From Streptococcus hyointestinalis (GTDB lineage: Bacteria > Bacillota > Bacilli > Lactobacillales > Streptococcaceae), in the NCBI RefSeq assembly GCF_900459405.1, contig NZ_UHFN01000007.1, forward strand, positions 310,001 to 374,000: a stretch of DNA of 64,000 bases, read 5' to 3'. Below the pieces are notes generated by a model, which was not told the DNA's origin, did not search any database, and saw only the letters and a list, made by a program, of their open reading frames with translations. This document shows positions 43,980 to 55,991 of the stretch, one piece after another. The stretch's first letter is position 1. Each line of letters begins with the position of its first letter. Position numbers and translations under genes: made by a program.

Positions 43980-44063
43980 TTAACGGTGTGTTAAACCGTA
44001 AATAATAAGTCCGCCAGCGACAACAAACTTAGCACCAGCGTAAATAGCCATAGCAGTACCCAT
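43980..44063 (-). CDS. 27-residue glycine/alanine-rich hydrophobic peptide
   Basis: ATG at 44063 follows AAAGGAGGT with ideal spacing. The peptide starts MGTAMAIYAGAKFVVAGG and ends LIIYGLTHR: one membrane-length hydrophobic stretch with small-residue spacing and basic ends, no Gly-Gly leader and no signal cleavage. It has a promoter TGGTCA-17-TATAAT (44122-44094, minus) under the ComR-box-like palindrome and its own terminator. The divergent ABC exporter suggests a secreted or membrane-active peptide such as a leaderless bacteriocin, with the transporter giving export or immunity. Function inferred from context only. Confidence 0.65.
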   Translation of the reverse strand: MGTAMAIYAGAKFVVAGGLIIYGLTHR

Positions 44064-44111
44064 GGTGGTTACCTCCTTTATTTTGATAGTGTTATTATAA
44101 AACGAGAACAA

Positions 44112-44147
44112 ATTTTTGACCATGACATGTATGTCATGGTCAAAAAT
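44112..44147. promoter_or_regulatory. Perfect ComR-box-like palindrome controlling two divergent promoters
   Basis: Arms of 17 bases (ATTTTTGACCATGACAT and complement) around GT pair perfectly. Each arm contains a TGGTCA -35: leftwards 44122-44117 with TATAAT 17 bases on, rightwards 44137-44142 with TAATCT at 44160-44165, also 17 bases on. Core GACAT-N2-ATGTC is shared with the palindrome at 42968. Confidence 0.85.
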
Positions 44148-44197
44148 GATATATTAGTGTAATCTATCCTATATAGATATTTTTAGAAAGGGAAAAT

Positions 44198-45028
44198 ATG
44201 ACTGTTATAGAGGTAAATCATCTGGTGTGCAGCTTTCATGAAAAGACTGCTTTAGATGACATCAGTTTTGAGGTGAATGAGGGCGAGATTTTTGGCTTTC
44301 TAGGTCCGTCTGGTGCAGGAAAGACAACGACAATCAATATCCTAACAGGTCAACTGACGCCTAAGAGCGGCACAGCTCTTGTGCTTGGAAAAGAGTCTAG
44401 TCAGCTCGTCGCAGATGATATGGTCAACTTAGGTATTATGAGTGATACGGTTGGTTTTTATGAAAAGATGAGCTTGTACCAAAACCTAGCCTTTTTTGCA
44501 CGTTTTCATAGGGTGCCAATGGAGCGCTTGGAGGCTTTGCTTAGACGTCTTGATTTGTGGGAGAGTCGAAAGACCAGAGCGGAGAAGTTATCCACAGGAA
44601 TGCGGCAGCGCATGTTTCTCATCCGAGCGATTTTACATGAGCCAAAGATTGTCTTTTTAGATGAGCCAACGTCAGGCTTAGACCCTGTCATGTCTCAAAA
44701 GGTACATGAGCTTCTCCTCGAGCTTAAGGAAAATGGCATGACGATTTTTTTGACCACTCATGACATGCAAGAAGCGACAATGCTCTGTGATAAGCTGGCG
44801 CTGCTGCACCGTGGGCGTATCTGTGAGTATGGCAGCCCTCAGGACATTTTAGAGCGTTATCGTGATGATGACAGAGTGGAGGTGCGCATGCTCTCTGGTG
44901 AGGTTAAGCTCGTTCCTCAAGAAGATGTCGGGCTTTATCTTGGGAAAGCCGCTAGCATTCACAGCTTAGAGCCAACCCTTGAGAGTGTTTTCATTCAGGT
45001 GACAGGAGAGAGATTCGATGACAAATAG
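44198..45028 (+). CDS. ABC transporter ATP-binding protein
   Basis: 276 residues, AGAAAGGGA upstream. Walker A GPSGAGKTT (about 34-42), Q-loop region, signature LSTGMRQRM, Walker B with IVFLDEPTSGLDP, and switch TTHDMQE. The C-terminal 70 residues follow the DrrA-like pattern of ABC-2 exporters. It overlaps the permease gene by 11 bases. Its promoter shares the palindrome with the 27-residue peptide gene, so export of or immunity to that peptide is the simplest reading. Confidence 0.9.
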   Translation: MTVIEVNHLVCSFHEKTALDDISFEVNEGEIFGFLGPSGAGKTTTINILTGQLTPKSGTALVLGKESSQLVADDMVNLGIMSDTVGFYEKMSLYQNLAFFARFHRVPMERLEALLRRLDLWESRKTRAEKLSTGMRQRMFLIRAILHEPKIVFLDEPTSGLDPVMSQKVHELLLELKENGMTIFLTTHDMQEATMLCDKLALLHRGRICEYGSPQDILERYRDDDRVEVRMLSGEVKLVPQEDVGLYLGKAASIHSLEPTLESVFIQVTGERFDDK

Positions 45029-45704
45029 TATGCGTAGTTTATTGTGGTTAAAGTGGCAGTATATCGTGACCAATAAAGTGCTTTTAGTGGTGGTGTTGAG
45101 CCCGATTGTAGATGTTTACTTGATGTCGCTTTTAGGTCCTAGCGCTGACGCCATGCTGCTGTCTTTTGGGACAGGGCTTGTCTATAGCGTGACGGCAGGT
45201 TCTTTTGTGACGCTGATAGTCGCTGAGGAAAAGGAGAAAAAGAATATCAGAACCTTGATTTTGACAGGGGTACATCAGCTAGATTATGCCATTTCTGTCA
45301 TCGCCTATCCTCTCATCCTCTCGGTTTTATCGCTTATTCTCCTGCCATTTCTTTTTCAAAGACCTGTTGACAATTGGCTGGTTTACAGTCTTGTCACCAT
45401 TTTGACGGCGTTAGCTTATATTGCCATTAACTTTGTCATTGCACTGGTGTGTCAAACGCAGGTGCAGGCAGCCATGTGTAGCATGCTGGTTATGGCTCTA
45501 GGCAGTTTTTTGCCCATGCTGATGTTCACAAATGATATGGTCAAAACAGTTGTTTCCTTTAGCTTTTTTGGCGCCAGCAGCAACTACCTCTATGCTAGTA
45601 CTGGCTACCAGCTAACAGACACCTCCTTTATAGCCTTGCTGGTTTGGCTCATCCTTCTTTTTTACCTTTTAGGACTTGCTTTTCGCTTCAACCGTTCCCA
45701 CTAA
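45018..45704 (+). CDS. ABC-2-type permease
   Basis: 228 residues with about six membrane segments (for example VLLVVVLSPIVDVYLMSLLG, SLILLPFLF, ALAYIAINFVIALVC, FIALLVWLILLFYLLG), the ABC-2 layout. It is read in an overlapping frame with its ATPase. It would form the membrane half of the exporter. Confidence 0.88.
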   Translation: MTNSMRSLLWLKWQYIVTNKVLLVVVLSPIVDVYLMSLLGPSADAMLLSFGTGLVYSVTAGSFVTLIVAEEKEKKNIRTLILTGVHQLDYAISVIAYPLILSVLSLILLPFLFQRPVDNWLVYSLVTILTALAYIAINFVIALVCQTQVQAAMCSMLVMALGSFLPMLMFTNDMVKTVVSFSFFGASSNYLYASTGYQLTDTSFIALLVWLILLFYLLGLAFRFNRSH

Positions 45705-45707
45705 TCA

Positions 45708-45733
45708 ACAAGCTGTTTTTAGCTTGTTTTTTT
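45708..45733 (+). terminator. Terminator after the ABC exporter
   Basis: ACAAGCT-GTTTTT-AGCTTGT followed by TTTTTT. Confidence 0.85.
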
Positions 45734-45762
45734 GTCTTAATTTTATGGTATAATTAAGACAA
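45732..45762 (+). promoter_or_regulatory. Palindrome over the extended -10 promoter of the DUF2207 gene
   Basis: TTGTCTTAATT and AATTAAGACAA are perfect 11-base arms around TTATGGTAT. The right arm overlaps an extended -10, TGGTATAAT, and the GGAGG site of the next gene follows directly. Confidence 0.6.
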
Positions 45763-45774
45763 AGGAGGAGCGCC

Positions 45775-47673
45775 ATGAAAAAAGGGATTGTTTATTTAGT
45801 GAGCGCTATGTTGCTCTTTCTCATGCCTAGTGTTTTGGCAGATGATGTGGAGTACAGTATTCCAGATTATAAGGGAGAGTTGCGCATTCATCAGGATAAT
45901 AGCGCAGACTTTAAGCAGCAAATCAGCTATCAGTTTGATACCGACTATAACGGTCAGATTGTCACTCTAGGAACAGACAGAATGCCAGAGGGCTTTAGTG
46001 TCGACAAAGAGCCAAAAGTGTCTGCTGTTATTTTCAGAAATGGCAAGAAAAGGTCTGCCAAAGTCCACTGGGAATTAACAAAGGAGGAGGCTGGCTACAA
46101 GCTCAAAATCTACAATAAAGGCTATGAGGACGACAAGGTCACAGTCACGGTGAGCTGGCATTTAAAGAACATGCTCTATGCTTATCAGGACATAGCGGAG
46201 CTGAGGTGGCTACCGATTACGAACTGGGATGTATCTCTAGAGAATGTGCGTTTTAGCGTTTCAACAGACAAAGCGGTCAAGGACAGCAAGCTCTGGGGGC
46301 ATTTGGGTGCGTTTACACCAAGTTTACAGGCAAGCTTGACCGATAAGACCTACACTCTTACACGAAAAAATGTCGATGGCAAGCTGGAGTTGCATGGGTA
46401 TTGGGATAGGAGCTACTTGACAAGTGTGGCTCATCCGATTGCAAGTAAGCGTAAAGCCATTATCCTAAAGCAAGAGAAACTGCTGGTCAAGCAATACCAA
46501 GAAAAGTTGACACGTTTTGGAAAAGAGATTCCAGTGATTATCCTTGTGGCAGGCGCTGTGGGTCTTATCTTTCTTGTGGTCTTTGTCTGGCGTATCAACC
46601 GCTTTGCTCGCTTTGAAAAGCATGACAGGCTCTATGAGGTGCCTGAAGACCTCTCGCCTCTGCTGGTCGCAAATAGTGTCTATGCAACGACACTTGAGGA
46701 CGCCCAAAACGGCAATTCCAGTGACATCAGCTTTACCAATCTTGCTCAAGCAACCATACTAGATTTGATTGACCGCAAGGTTTTAAGCTATGATGGGCAT
46801 GAGCTTTCTTTTGACAAGCTAGAGCGTGCTACGGATTATGAGCTAGACTTTCTCAAGCTTGCCTTTGGTGACGCCGAGGTCAAGACGGTTAAGACTCTCT
46901 TTTCAGACTATGCTTATGACTATGACAAGACCCTAGCTCGCTTAGAAAAACGCTACAGTGGCAGTCAGCTGGAGGATGAGATGAAAAAAAGCTCACGCTC
47001 TATCTCTCGTTTGCTCAATGAGCGCACAGCTGCTGTTGACAGGGATGTTGATTCTGAGCTTGCAGCTAAAGGCATTGACTCGCCTTACCGTGATTTGACT
47101 AATCGTGAGACCCTAGCGAGCTACCTTATCTACATTTGGGCTTTTAGCTTTGGCTTAGTTAGTCTTTGTCTCTTTGCTTATATTTTGATGACACTGCCAC
47201 AGCTTTGGCCAGCTTATGCTTATTTAGTGGTCTTGGCGCTTGGTTATGCGGGGCTTGTGTATCACTTGATGAAGCCTCTTCAGACTAAAGGTGTAGTGAC
47301 CAAGGAGGGCGCTTATAGGCTTTATCAATGGCACAGCTTTAAGCAAATGCTTTTAGCGGTCAAAACCTTTGAGCGTGCAGAGCTTGAGAGTATCGTTGTT
47401 TGGAACCGTATCTTGGTCTATGCGACTCTGTTTGGCTACGCTGACAAGGTTGAAAAGGCACTGCGTGTTCATGGTATGCGCTTGCCAGATAGTTTTGCTA
47501 CTGTTACATTTTCAGATTTCAACTATGCCTTTGCCCTATCAGCCAGCCATTATACCGCAAGTGTTACAGGCGTTGCGTCCGCTTCAAGCTTTAGTTTGCC
47601 AGCAAGTTCAGGAACTGGGGTTTCTGGTGGCTTTACCGGCGGAGGTGGCGGTGGAGGCGGAGGCGCCTTCTAG
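45775..47673 (+). CDS. DUF2207-domain membrane protein
   Basis: 632 residues, AAAGGAGGAG upstream. A signal peptide (about 1-23, ends VLADD) leads to an extracytoplasmic beta-rich DUF2207 region (residues about 24-240), a membrane helix (PVIILVAGAVGLIFLVVFVW), a cytosolic part, two helices near 455-505, and a Ser/Gly-rich tail ending in nine glycines before AF, typical of this family. The function is not established; these are widespread envelope proteins. Single gene unit. Confidence 0.85.
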   Translation: MKKGIVYLVSAMLLFLMPSVLADDVEYSIPDYKGELRIHQDNSADFKQQISYQFDTDYNGQIVTLGTDRMPEGFSVDKEPKVSAVIFRNGKKRSAKVHWELTKEEAGYKLKIYNKGYEDDKVTVTVSWHLKNMLYAYQDIAELRWLPITNWDVSLENVRFSVSTDKAVKDSKLWGHLGAFTPSLQASLTDKTYTLTRKNVDGKLELHGYWDRSYLTSVAHPIASKRKAIILKQEKLLVKQYQEKLTRFGKEIPVIILVAGAVGLIFLVVFVWRINRFARFEKHDRLYEVPEDLSPLLVANSVYATTLEDAQNGNSSDISFTNLAQATILDLIDRKVLSYDGHELSFDKLERATDYELDFLKLAFGDAEVKTVKTLFSDYAYDYDKTLARLEKRYSGSQLEDEMKKSSRSISRLLNERTAAVDRDVDSELAAKGIDSPYRDLTNRETLASYLIYIWAFSFGLVSLCLFAYILMTLPQLWPAYAYLVVLALGYAGLVYHLMKPLQTKGVVTKEGAYRLYQWHSFKQMLLAVKTFERAELESIVVWNRILVYATLFGYADKVEKALRVHGMRLPDSFATVTFSDFNYAFALSASHYTASVTGVASASSFSLPASSGTGVSGGFTGGGGGGGGGAF

Positions 47674-47752
47674 TCAAAAAGAGCCTGTCAATCGTATTGG
47701 CGGTGCTTGTGACAATATGGTATAATGAAAGCACTAAAACTAAGGAGACATT

Positions 47753-48595
47753 ATGTTACTGCTTGAATTATTGAAAGCTATCCTCTTTGGGATTGTTGAG
47801 GGGATTACGGAGTGGTTGCCAGTATCAAGTACAGGGCACTTGCTGCTGCTGCAGGAGTTCGTCAACCTCAAACAATCAGCTAGCTTTATGGAGATGTTCA
47901 ATATCGTTATCCAGCTGGGAGCTATTCTAGCGGTTATGGTCATTTACTTTGAACGTCTCAATCCCTTTCAGCCCGGCAAGTCAGCAAAGGAAATTCGTCT
48001 GACTTGGCAGCTCTGGCTCAAGGTGGTGATTGCCTGCATTCCATCCATTGTGATTGCAGTACCCTTTGACAACTGGTTTGAAGAGCACTTTACATCGCTG
48101 TTTACCATTGCTCTTGCATTGATTGTCTACGGGATTGCTTTTATCTGGATTGAAAAGCGCAATCAAGATGTCGTCCCAGAGGTGACCTCACTTGCTCGCA
48201 TGCCTTATAAGACAGCTTTTTGGATTGGGTGTTTTCAGGTTTTGAGTATCATCCCTGGGACAAGCCGTTCAGGAGCTACGATTTTAGGGGCGATTATCGT
48301 AGGCACTAGTCGTTCTGTGGCTGCTGACTTCACCTTTTTCCTTGCCATTCCGACCATGTTTGGCTACAGTGGCCTTAAAATGGTCAAGTTTTTCCTTGAC
48401 GGCAATCACCTGACTTTTAACCAAGTTTTGATTTTACTAGCTGCAAGTATCACAGCCTTTATCGTCAGCTTGTATGCTATTCGTTTCTTGACAAGCTATG
48501 TCAAAAAGCACGATTTCACCGTTTTTGGGAAATACCGTATCATCCTAGGAACACTTATCATCCTCTACCTAATCCTTAAAATGGTAGTAGCCTAA
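47753..48595 (+). CDS. uppP: Undecaprenyl-diphosphatase UppP (BacA)
   Basis: 280 residues, AAGGAGA upstream, extended -10 TGGTATAAT near 47718-47726. The active-site motif [15 protein letters not shown] (about 15-29) and [10 protein letters not shown] (about 170) are diagnostic; about seven membrane helices. It removes phosphate from undecaprenyl diphosphate, recycling the lipid carrier for wall synthesis, and gives bacitracin tolerance. Placed two genes before the lipid-linked sugar transferase rgpG. Confidence 0.96.
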   Translation: MLLLELLKAILFGIVEGITEWLPVSSTGHLLLLQEFVNLKQSASFMEMFNIVIQLGAILAVMVIYFERLNPFQPGKSAKEIRLTWQLWLKVVIACIPSIVIAVPFDNWFEEHFTSLFTIALALIVYGIAFIWIEKRNQDVVPEVTSLARMPYKTAFWIGCFQVLSIIPGTSRSGATILGAIIVGTSRSVAADFTFFLAIPTMFGYSGLKMVKFFLDGNHLTFNQVLILLAASITAFIVSLYAIRFLTSYVKKHDFTVFGKYRIILGTLIILYLILKMVVA

Positions 48596-48597
48596 AA

Positions 48598-48642
48598 AAT
48601 AAAAAGAGCCAAGGTTTTCTTGTTTCCTTGCCTCTTTTTTTC
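48598..48642. terminator. Terminator between uppP and mecA
   Basis: AAAAAGAGCCAAGG and CCTTGCCTCTTTTT pair across a T-rich loop; a T run follows. Confidence 0.75.
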
Positions 48643-48741
48643 TTGTGGATTGCACAAAGCAGACTTTTTCTGTATAATACATTAGAGCGAGAGATTGATA
48701 ACAGTTGATTTCTCAAGACGACTCGTACGAGGTAGATTAGT

Positions 48742-49485
48742 ATGGAAATGAAACAAATTAGTGAAACAACACTGAAAATTACAATCAGTATGGAAGATTT
48801 AGCAGATCGTGGCATGGAGTTGAAGGACTTTCTTTTGCCGCAGGAAAAGACAGAGGAGTTTTTCTACAGTGTCATGGATGAGCTAGACTTGCCAGATAAT
48901 TTTAAAAACAGCGGTATGCTCAGTTTTCGAGTGACTCCACGAAAAGACCGCATTGATGTCTTTGTGACCAAGTCTGAGATTGACAAGGACTTAAACTTTG
49001 ATGATTTAGCGGAGTTTGGCGATGTATCACAGATGTCACCAGAGGAATTTTTCAAAACGCTTGAGAAAACCATGCAATCAAAAGGCGATACACAAGCGCA
49101 TGAAAAGCTCGAACAGCTCGAGCAGATGATGGAAGAGGCTTTAGAGGGTGAGGCAACTAGAGAGCCAGAAGCTCTTGATGGGCCAGAAACAGACTATGTG
49201 CATTACGTTTTCTTCTTTCCAAAACTTGAAGATGCTATTAGCTTTTCAAAAGCTGTGGACTTTGAGACAGAAGCGTCTGAGCTCTACAAGGAGCAGGATG
49301 GCTATTACATGACGGTTTTATTGGACATCAAAGACCAGCCAAGCTACTATGCTAATCTCATGTATGCTAGGTTACTTGAGCATGCTAGTCAGTCCAAGAA
49401 AACACGTGCTTACTTGCAAGAGCACGGTGTGCAGTTGATTGTTGATGACGCTATTAGCCGTTTACAGTTGATTAAGATGGGATAA
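48742..49485 (+). CDS. mecA: Adaptor protein MecA
   Basis: 247 residues; promoter TTGCAC-17-TATAAT ends near 48680. The N-terminal MecA domain ([20 protein letters not shown]) binds substrates such as ComX/ComW-type factors; an acidic linker (about 120-150, rich in Glu) leads to the C-terminal ClpC-binding domain ([20 protein letters not shown]). It delivers proteins to ClpCP and represses competence. 4 bases before rgpG. Confidence 0.94.
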   Translation: MEMKQISETTLKITISMEDLADRGMELKDFLLPQEKTEEFFYSVMDELDLPDNFKNSGMLSFRVTPRKDRIDVFVTKSEIDKDLNFDDLAEFGDVSQMSPEEFFKTLEKTMQSKGDTQAHEKLEQLEQMMEEALEGEATREPEALDGPETDYVHYVFFFPKLEDAISFSKAVDFETEASELYKEQDGYYMTVLLDIKDQPSYYANLMYARLLEHASQSKKTRAYLQEHGVQLIVDDAISRLQLIKMG

Positions 49486-49489
49486 ATCA

Positions 49490-50641
49490 ATGACAATAAA
49501 TCTTTTTTTGGTGCTCCTTGGGACTTGTCTCCTATCAGCTATTCTAACGCCACTTGTGAGACGTTTTTCACTGAAAGTAGGAGCAGTAGACCATCCCAAT
49601 GCACGTCGGATTAACAAGGTGGATATGCCCAGTGGTGGTGGTTTAGCTATCTTTTTAACCTTCGTCATTGCTACCTTGGTGATTTTACCTTTAATCTCAA
49701 AGGACTACACCTATCCTTGGTGGCGTGAGCCTTATCAGGTTTATATCTTACCAGTTGTCATTGGGGCTTTGGTGATTGTGGTGACGGGTTATTTAGACGA
49801 TATCTTTGAGCTAAAACCTCTGCCTAAGCTCCTTGGAATTGTCATTGCAGCGACCATTGTCTGGGCATTTACAGATTTTCGTTTTGACAGTTTTAAGTTT
49901 CCTTTTGGAGGACCGCTCATCCACTTTAATCCGCTTGTGACCTGCTTTTTGACCATTTTGTGGATTGTCGCTATTACCAATGCTATCAATCTCATTGATG
50001 GTTTAGATGGCTTAGTGAGTGGGGTCTCTATTATTAGCCTTGTGACCATGGCTATTGTGTCTTACTTTTTCCTGCCTAAGGCGGATTTGTTTTTGACTTT
50101 GACCATCTTGGTCATGGTAGCGGCTATTGCAGGCTTTTTCCCTTACAATTATCATCCTGCAAGTATCTATCTAGGGGATACTGGAGCGCTATTTATTGGC
50201 TTTATGATTGGGGTTTTGTCTCTGCAAGGTTTGAAAAATTCAACAGCCGTTGCGGTGGTCACACCTGTTATCATCCTTGGTGTGCCTATCCTTGATACGG
50301 TTGTTGCCATCATCAGGCGGACGCTATCTGGTCAAAAGTTCTACGAGCCAGATAAATTGCACCTGCACCACAGGTTGCTTTCGATGGGCTTTAGCCATAG
50401 AGGAGCGGTCTGGATGGTTTATGCTATTGCTTTTATCTTTTCTTTGATTGCTCTCTTGTTAAATGTCTCTAGCCGCTTTGGTGGTGTGCTTTTGATATTT
50501 GGACTCTTGTTTGCCCTTGAGATTTTCATCGAAGGGCTTGGTATTTGGGGTGAAAATCGCACGCCTCTCTTTAATGCCTTTAAGTTCATCGGCAATAAAG
50601 CCTACCGCAAACGTAAACAAGACGAGTACCGTCGTAAATAA
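49490..50641 (+). CDS. rgpG: Undecaprenyl-phosphate sugar-1-phosphate transferase (RgpG/TagO type)
   Basis: 383 residues, about ten membrane helices. Motifs of the MraY/WecA family: DHPNARRINKVDMPSGGG, DDIFELKP, NAINLIDGLDGL with the catalytic Asp pair, and DTVVAIIRR plus the HLHHRL-type His motif. It starts lipid-linked glycan synthesis (rhamnan or teichoic acid type) by moving GlcNAc-1-phosphate to undecaprenyl phosphate. mecA-rgpG is a conserved streptococcal pair. Confidence 0.92.
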   Translation: MTINLFLVLLGTCLLSAILTPLVRRFSLKVGAVDHPNARRINKVDMPSGGGLAIFLTFVIATLVILPLISKDYTYPWWREPYQVYILPVVIGALVIVVTGYLDDIFELKPLPKLLGIVIAATIVWAFTDFRFDSFKFPFGGPLIHFNPLVTCFLTILWIVAITNAINLIDGLDGLVSGVSIISLVTMAIVSYFFLPKADLFLTLTILVMVAAIAGFFPYNYHPASIYLGDTGALFIGFMIGVLSLQGLKNSTAVAVVTPVIILGVPILDTVVAIIRRTLSGQKFYEPDKLHLHHRLLSMGFSHRGAVWMVYAIAFIFSLIALLLNVSSRFGGVLLIFGLLFALEIFIEGLGIWGENRTPLFNAFKFIGNKAYRKRKQDEYRRK

Positions 50642-50645
50642 ACAA

Positions 50646-50676
50646 AAATGACTGAAAGAGTTTCAGTCATTTTCTT
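50646..50676 (+). terminator. Terminator after rgpG
   Basis: AAATGACTGAAA-GAG-TTTCAGTCATTT, a 12-bp stem followed by TC. Confidence 0.8.
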
Positions 50677-50791
50677 AAATCCAAAACGCCAAAATAGAAA
50701 GCCTAGCGCTTTTTTGTTATAATAATCATTACAAACACTTAGTCTAGAGCAAGATTTGCCCTTAGTAATAATGGAAAAAGGAGTAACATAG

Positions 50792-51562
50792 ATGTCTGTA
50801 CTTGAAATCAAAAATCTTCATGTGTCTATTGAAGACAAGGAAATCTTAAAAGGCTTGAATTTGACCTTGAAAACAGGTGAAATCGCAGCAATCATGGGTC
50901 CAAACGGGACAGGTAAGTCGACCTTGTCTGCTGCCATCATGGGAAATCCAAACTACGAAGTCACAGAAGGCGAGATTTTATTTGACGGGGAAAATATTCT
51001 CGAGCTTGAAGTGGATGAGCGTGCAAGACTAGGTCTGTTTCTTGCTATGCAGTATCCATCTGAAATCCCAGGTATCACCAATGCTGAGTTTATCCGTGCA
51101 GCGATGAACGCAGGAAAAGCAGATGAGGACAAGATTTCAGTCATTGACTTTATCACAAAGCTGGATGAGAAAATGGCGCTGCTTGGCATGAAAGAGGAAA
51201 TGGCAGAGCGCTACCTCAACGAAGGTTTCTCAGGTGGTGAGAAAAAGCGTAACGAAATTTTGCAGCTTTTGATGTTAGAGCCTAAGTTTGCGCTGCTTGA
51301 TGAGATTGACTCTGGGCTTGACATTGACGCTCTCAAGGTCGTCTCAAAAGGGGTCAATGCTATGCGTGGCGAAGGCTTTGGCGCTATGATTATCACTCAC
51401 TATCAGCGCTTGCTCAACTACATCACACCAGATGTGGTCCATGTCATGATGGACGGACGTGTCGTTCTCTCTGGCGGGGCTGACTTGGCTGCTCGCCTTG
51501 AAAAAGAAGGCTACGCTAAAATCGCAGAAGAGCTCGGTATCGAATACAAAGAAGAAGTGTAA
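50792..51562 (+). CDS. sufC: Fe-S cluster assembly ATPase SufC
   Basis: 256 residues, AAAAGGAG upstream; TATAAT near 50718 likely marks the suf promoter. Walker A GPNGTGKST (about 35-43), signature FSGGEKKR, Walker B ALLDEIDSGLDID. SufC drives the SufBCD scaffold that builds Fe-S clusters. First gene of sufCDSUB. Confidence 0.97.
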   Translation: MSVLEIKNLHVSIEDKEILKGLNLTLKTGEIAAIMGPNGTGKSTLSAAIMGNPNYEVTEGEILFDGENILELEVDERARLGLFLAMQYPSEIPGITNAEFIRAAMNAGKADEDKISVIDFITKLDEKMALLGMKEEMAERYLNEGFSGGEKKRNEILQLLMLEPKFALLDEIDSGLDIDALKVVSKGVNAMRGEGFGAMIITHYQRLLNYITPDVVHVMMDGRVVLSGGADLAARLEKEGYAKIAEELGIEYKEEV

Positions 51563-51603
51563 GCACATGGCTTGCTATTTTACCATACTAGAAGGAGGAA
51601 ATG

Positions 51604-54522
<2,919 letters not shown>

Positions 54523-54535
54523 AAGAGAGAAACCT

Positions 54536-55954
54536 ATGTCTGAAGTAAATGAAAAAGTAGAACCTAAGCCCATCGACTTAGGAGAATATAAATTTGGCTT
54601 TCACGACGATGTCGAGCCTATCTACTCTACAGGTAAAGGGCTTAGTGAAGCCGTTGTAAGAGAGCTCTCAAGCGCTAAAGGCGAGCCAGAGTGGATGCTT
54701 GATTTTCGTCTCAAGTCGCTAGAAACCTTTAACAAAATGCCCATGCAAGAGTGGGGACCAGACTTGTCTGAGATTGATTTTGATGACCTCATCTACTATC
54801 AAAAGCCGTCTGACAAGCCTGCTCGCTCTTGGGATGAAGTGCCAGACAAGATCAAGGAAACCTTTGAGCGTATCGGTATCCCAGAGGCAGAGCGTGCTTA
54901 TCTAGCAGGAGCTTCTGCTCAGTATGAGTCAGAAGTCGTCTACCACAACATGAAAGACGAGTTTGAAAAGCTAGGTATCATCTTTACCGATACCGACTCC
55001 GCTCTAAAGGAGTATCCAGACCTTTTCAAGCAGTATTTTGCTAAGCTTGTCCCTCCAACGGACAATAAACTAGCTGCGCTCAACTCTGCTGTCTGGTCAG
55101 GAGGTACCTTTATCTATGTACCAAAGGGTGTCAAAGTGGACATTCCCTTGCAGACTTATTTCCGTATCAATAACGAAAACACAGGGCAGTTTGAGCGTAC
55201 CTTGATTATCGTTGATGAGGGCGCTAGTGTCCACTATGTCGAGGGCTGTACCGCACCGACCTACTCAAGCAACAGCTTGCATGCGGCTATCGTTGAGATT
55301 TTTGCATTGGACGGTGCCTACATGCGCTACACTACTATCCAAAACTGGTCTGACAATGTTTACAACCTTGTCACCAAACGTGCTACAGCAAAGAAAGACG
55401 CTACTGTTGAGTGGATTGATGGTAACTTGGGTGCTAAGACGACTATGAAGTACCCGTCTGTCTACCTAGACGGTGAGGGTGCTCGTGGGACTATGCTCTC
55501 TATCGCCTTTGCCAATAAAGGACAGCACCAAGACACAGGGGCTAAGATGATTCACAACGCTCCGCACACAAGCTCCTCTATCGTCTCTAAGTCTATCGCA
55601 AAAGGTGGTGGTAAGGTAGACTACCGTGGACAGGTGACCTTTGCCAAGAACTCGAAAAAATCTGTCAGTCATATCGAGTGTGACACCATCATCATGGATG
55701 ACTTGTCAGCTTCAGACACTATCCCATTTAATGAAATTCACAACTCGCAAGTGGCTCTTGAGCATGAAGCCAAGGTCTCTAAGATTTCAGAAGAACAGCT
55801 CTACTATCTCATGAGCCGTGGACTTTCTGAGAGCGAAGCAACCGAGATGATTGTCATGGGCTTTGTTGAGCCATTCACAAAAGAACTCCCAATGGAGTAC
55901 GCCGTTGAGCTTAACCGTCTCATCTCCTACGAGATGGAAGGTTCAGTTGGATAA
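54536..55954 (+). CDS. sufB: Fe-S cluster assembly protein SufB
   Basis: 472 residues from ATG 54536 ([14 protein letters not shown]). The SufB core has [42 protein letters not shown] and the end [20 protein letters not shown]. SufB is the scaffold on which the cluster forms. Last gene of the operon; terminator follows. Confidence 0.97.
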   Translation: MSEVNEKVEPKPIDLGEYKFGFHDDVEPIYSTGKGLSEAVVRELSSAKGEPEWMLDFRLKSLETFNKMPMQEWGPDLSEIDFDDLIYYQKPSDKPARSWDEVPDKIKETFERIGIPEAERAYLAGASAQYESEVVYHNMKDEFEKLGIIFTDTDSALKEYPDLFKQYFAKLVPPTDNKLAALNSAVWSGGTFIYVPKGVKVDIPLQTYFRINNENTGQFERTLIIVDEGASVHYVEGCTAPTYSSNSLHAAIVEIFALDGAYMRYTTIQNWSDNVYNLVTKRATAKKDATVEWIDGNLGAKTTMKYPSVYLDGEGARGTMLSIAFANKGQHQDTGAKMIHNAPHTSSSIVSKSIAKGGGKVDYRGQVTFAKNSKKSVSHIECDTIIMDDLSASDTIPFNEIHNSQVALEHEAKVSKISEEQLYYLMSRGLSESEATEMIVMGFVEPFTKELPMEYAVELNRLISYEMEGSVG

Positions 55955-55956
55955 GA

Positions 55957-55991
55957 AAAAAGATGGGAAACATCGTTTCCAATCTTTTTTA
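55957..55991. terminator. Bidirectional terminator between sufB and the convergent carboxypeptidase gene
   Basis: AAAAAAGATGGGAAAC-ATC-GTTTCCAATCTTTTTT with one mismatch; it overlaps the end of the minus-strand gene. Confidence 0.85.
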
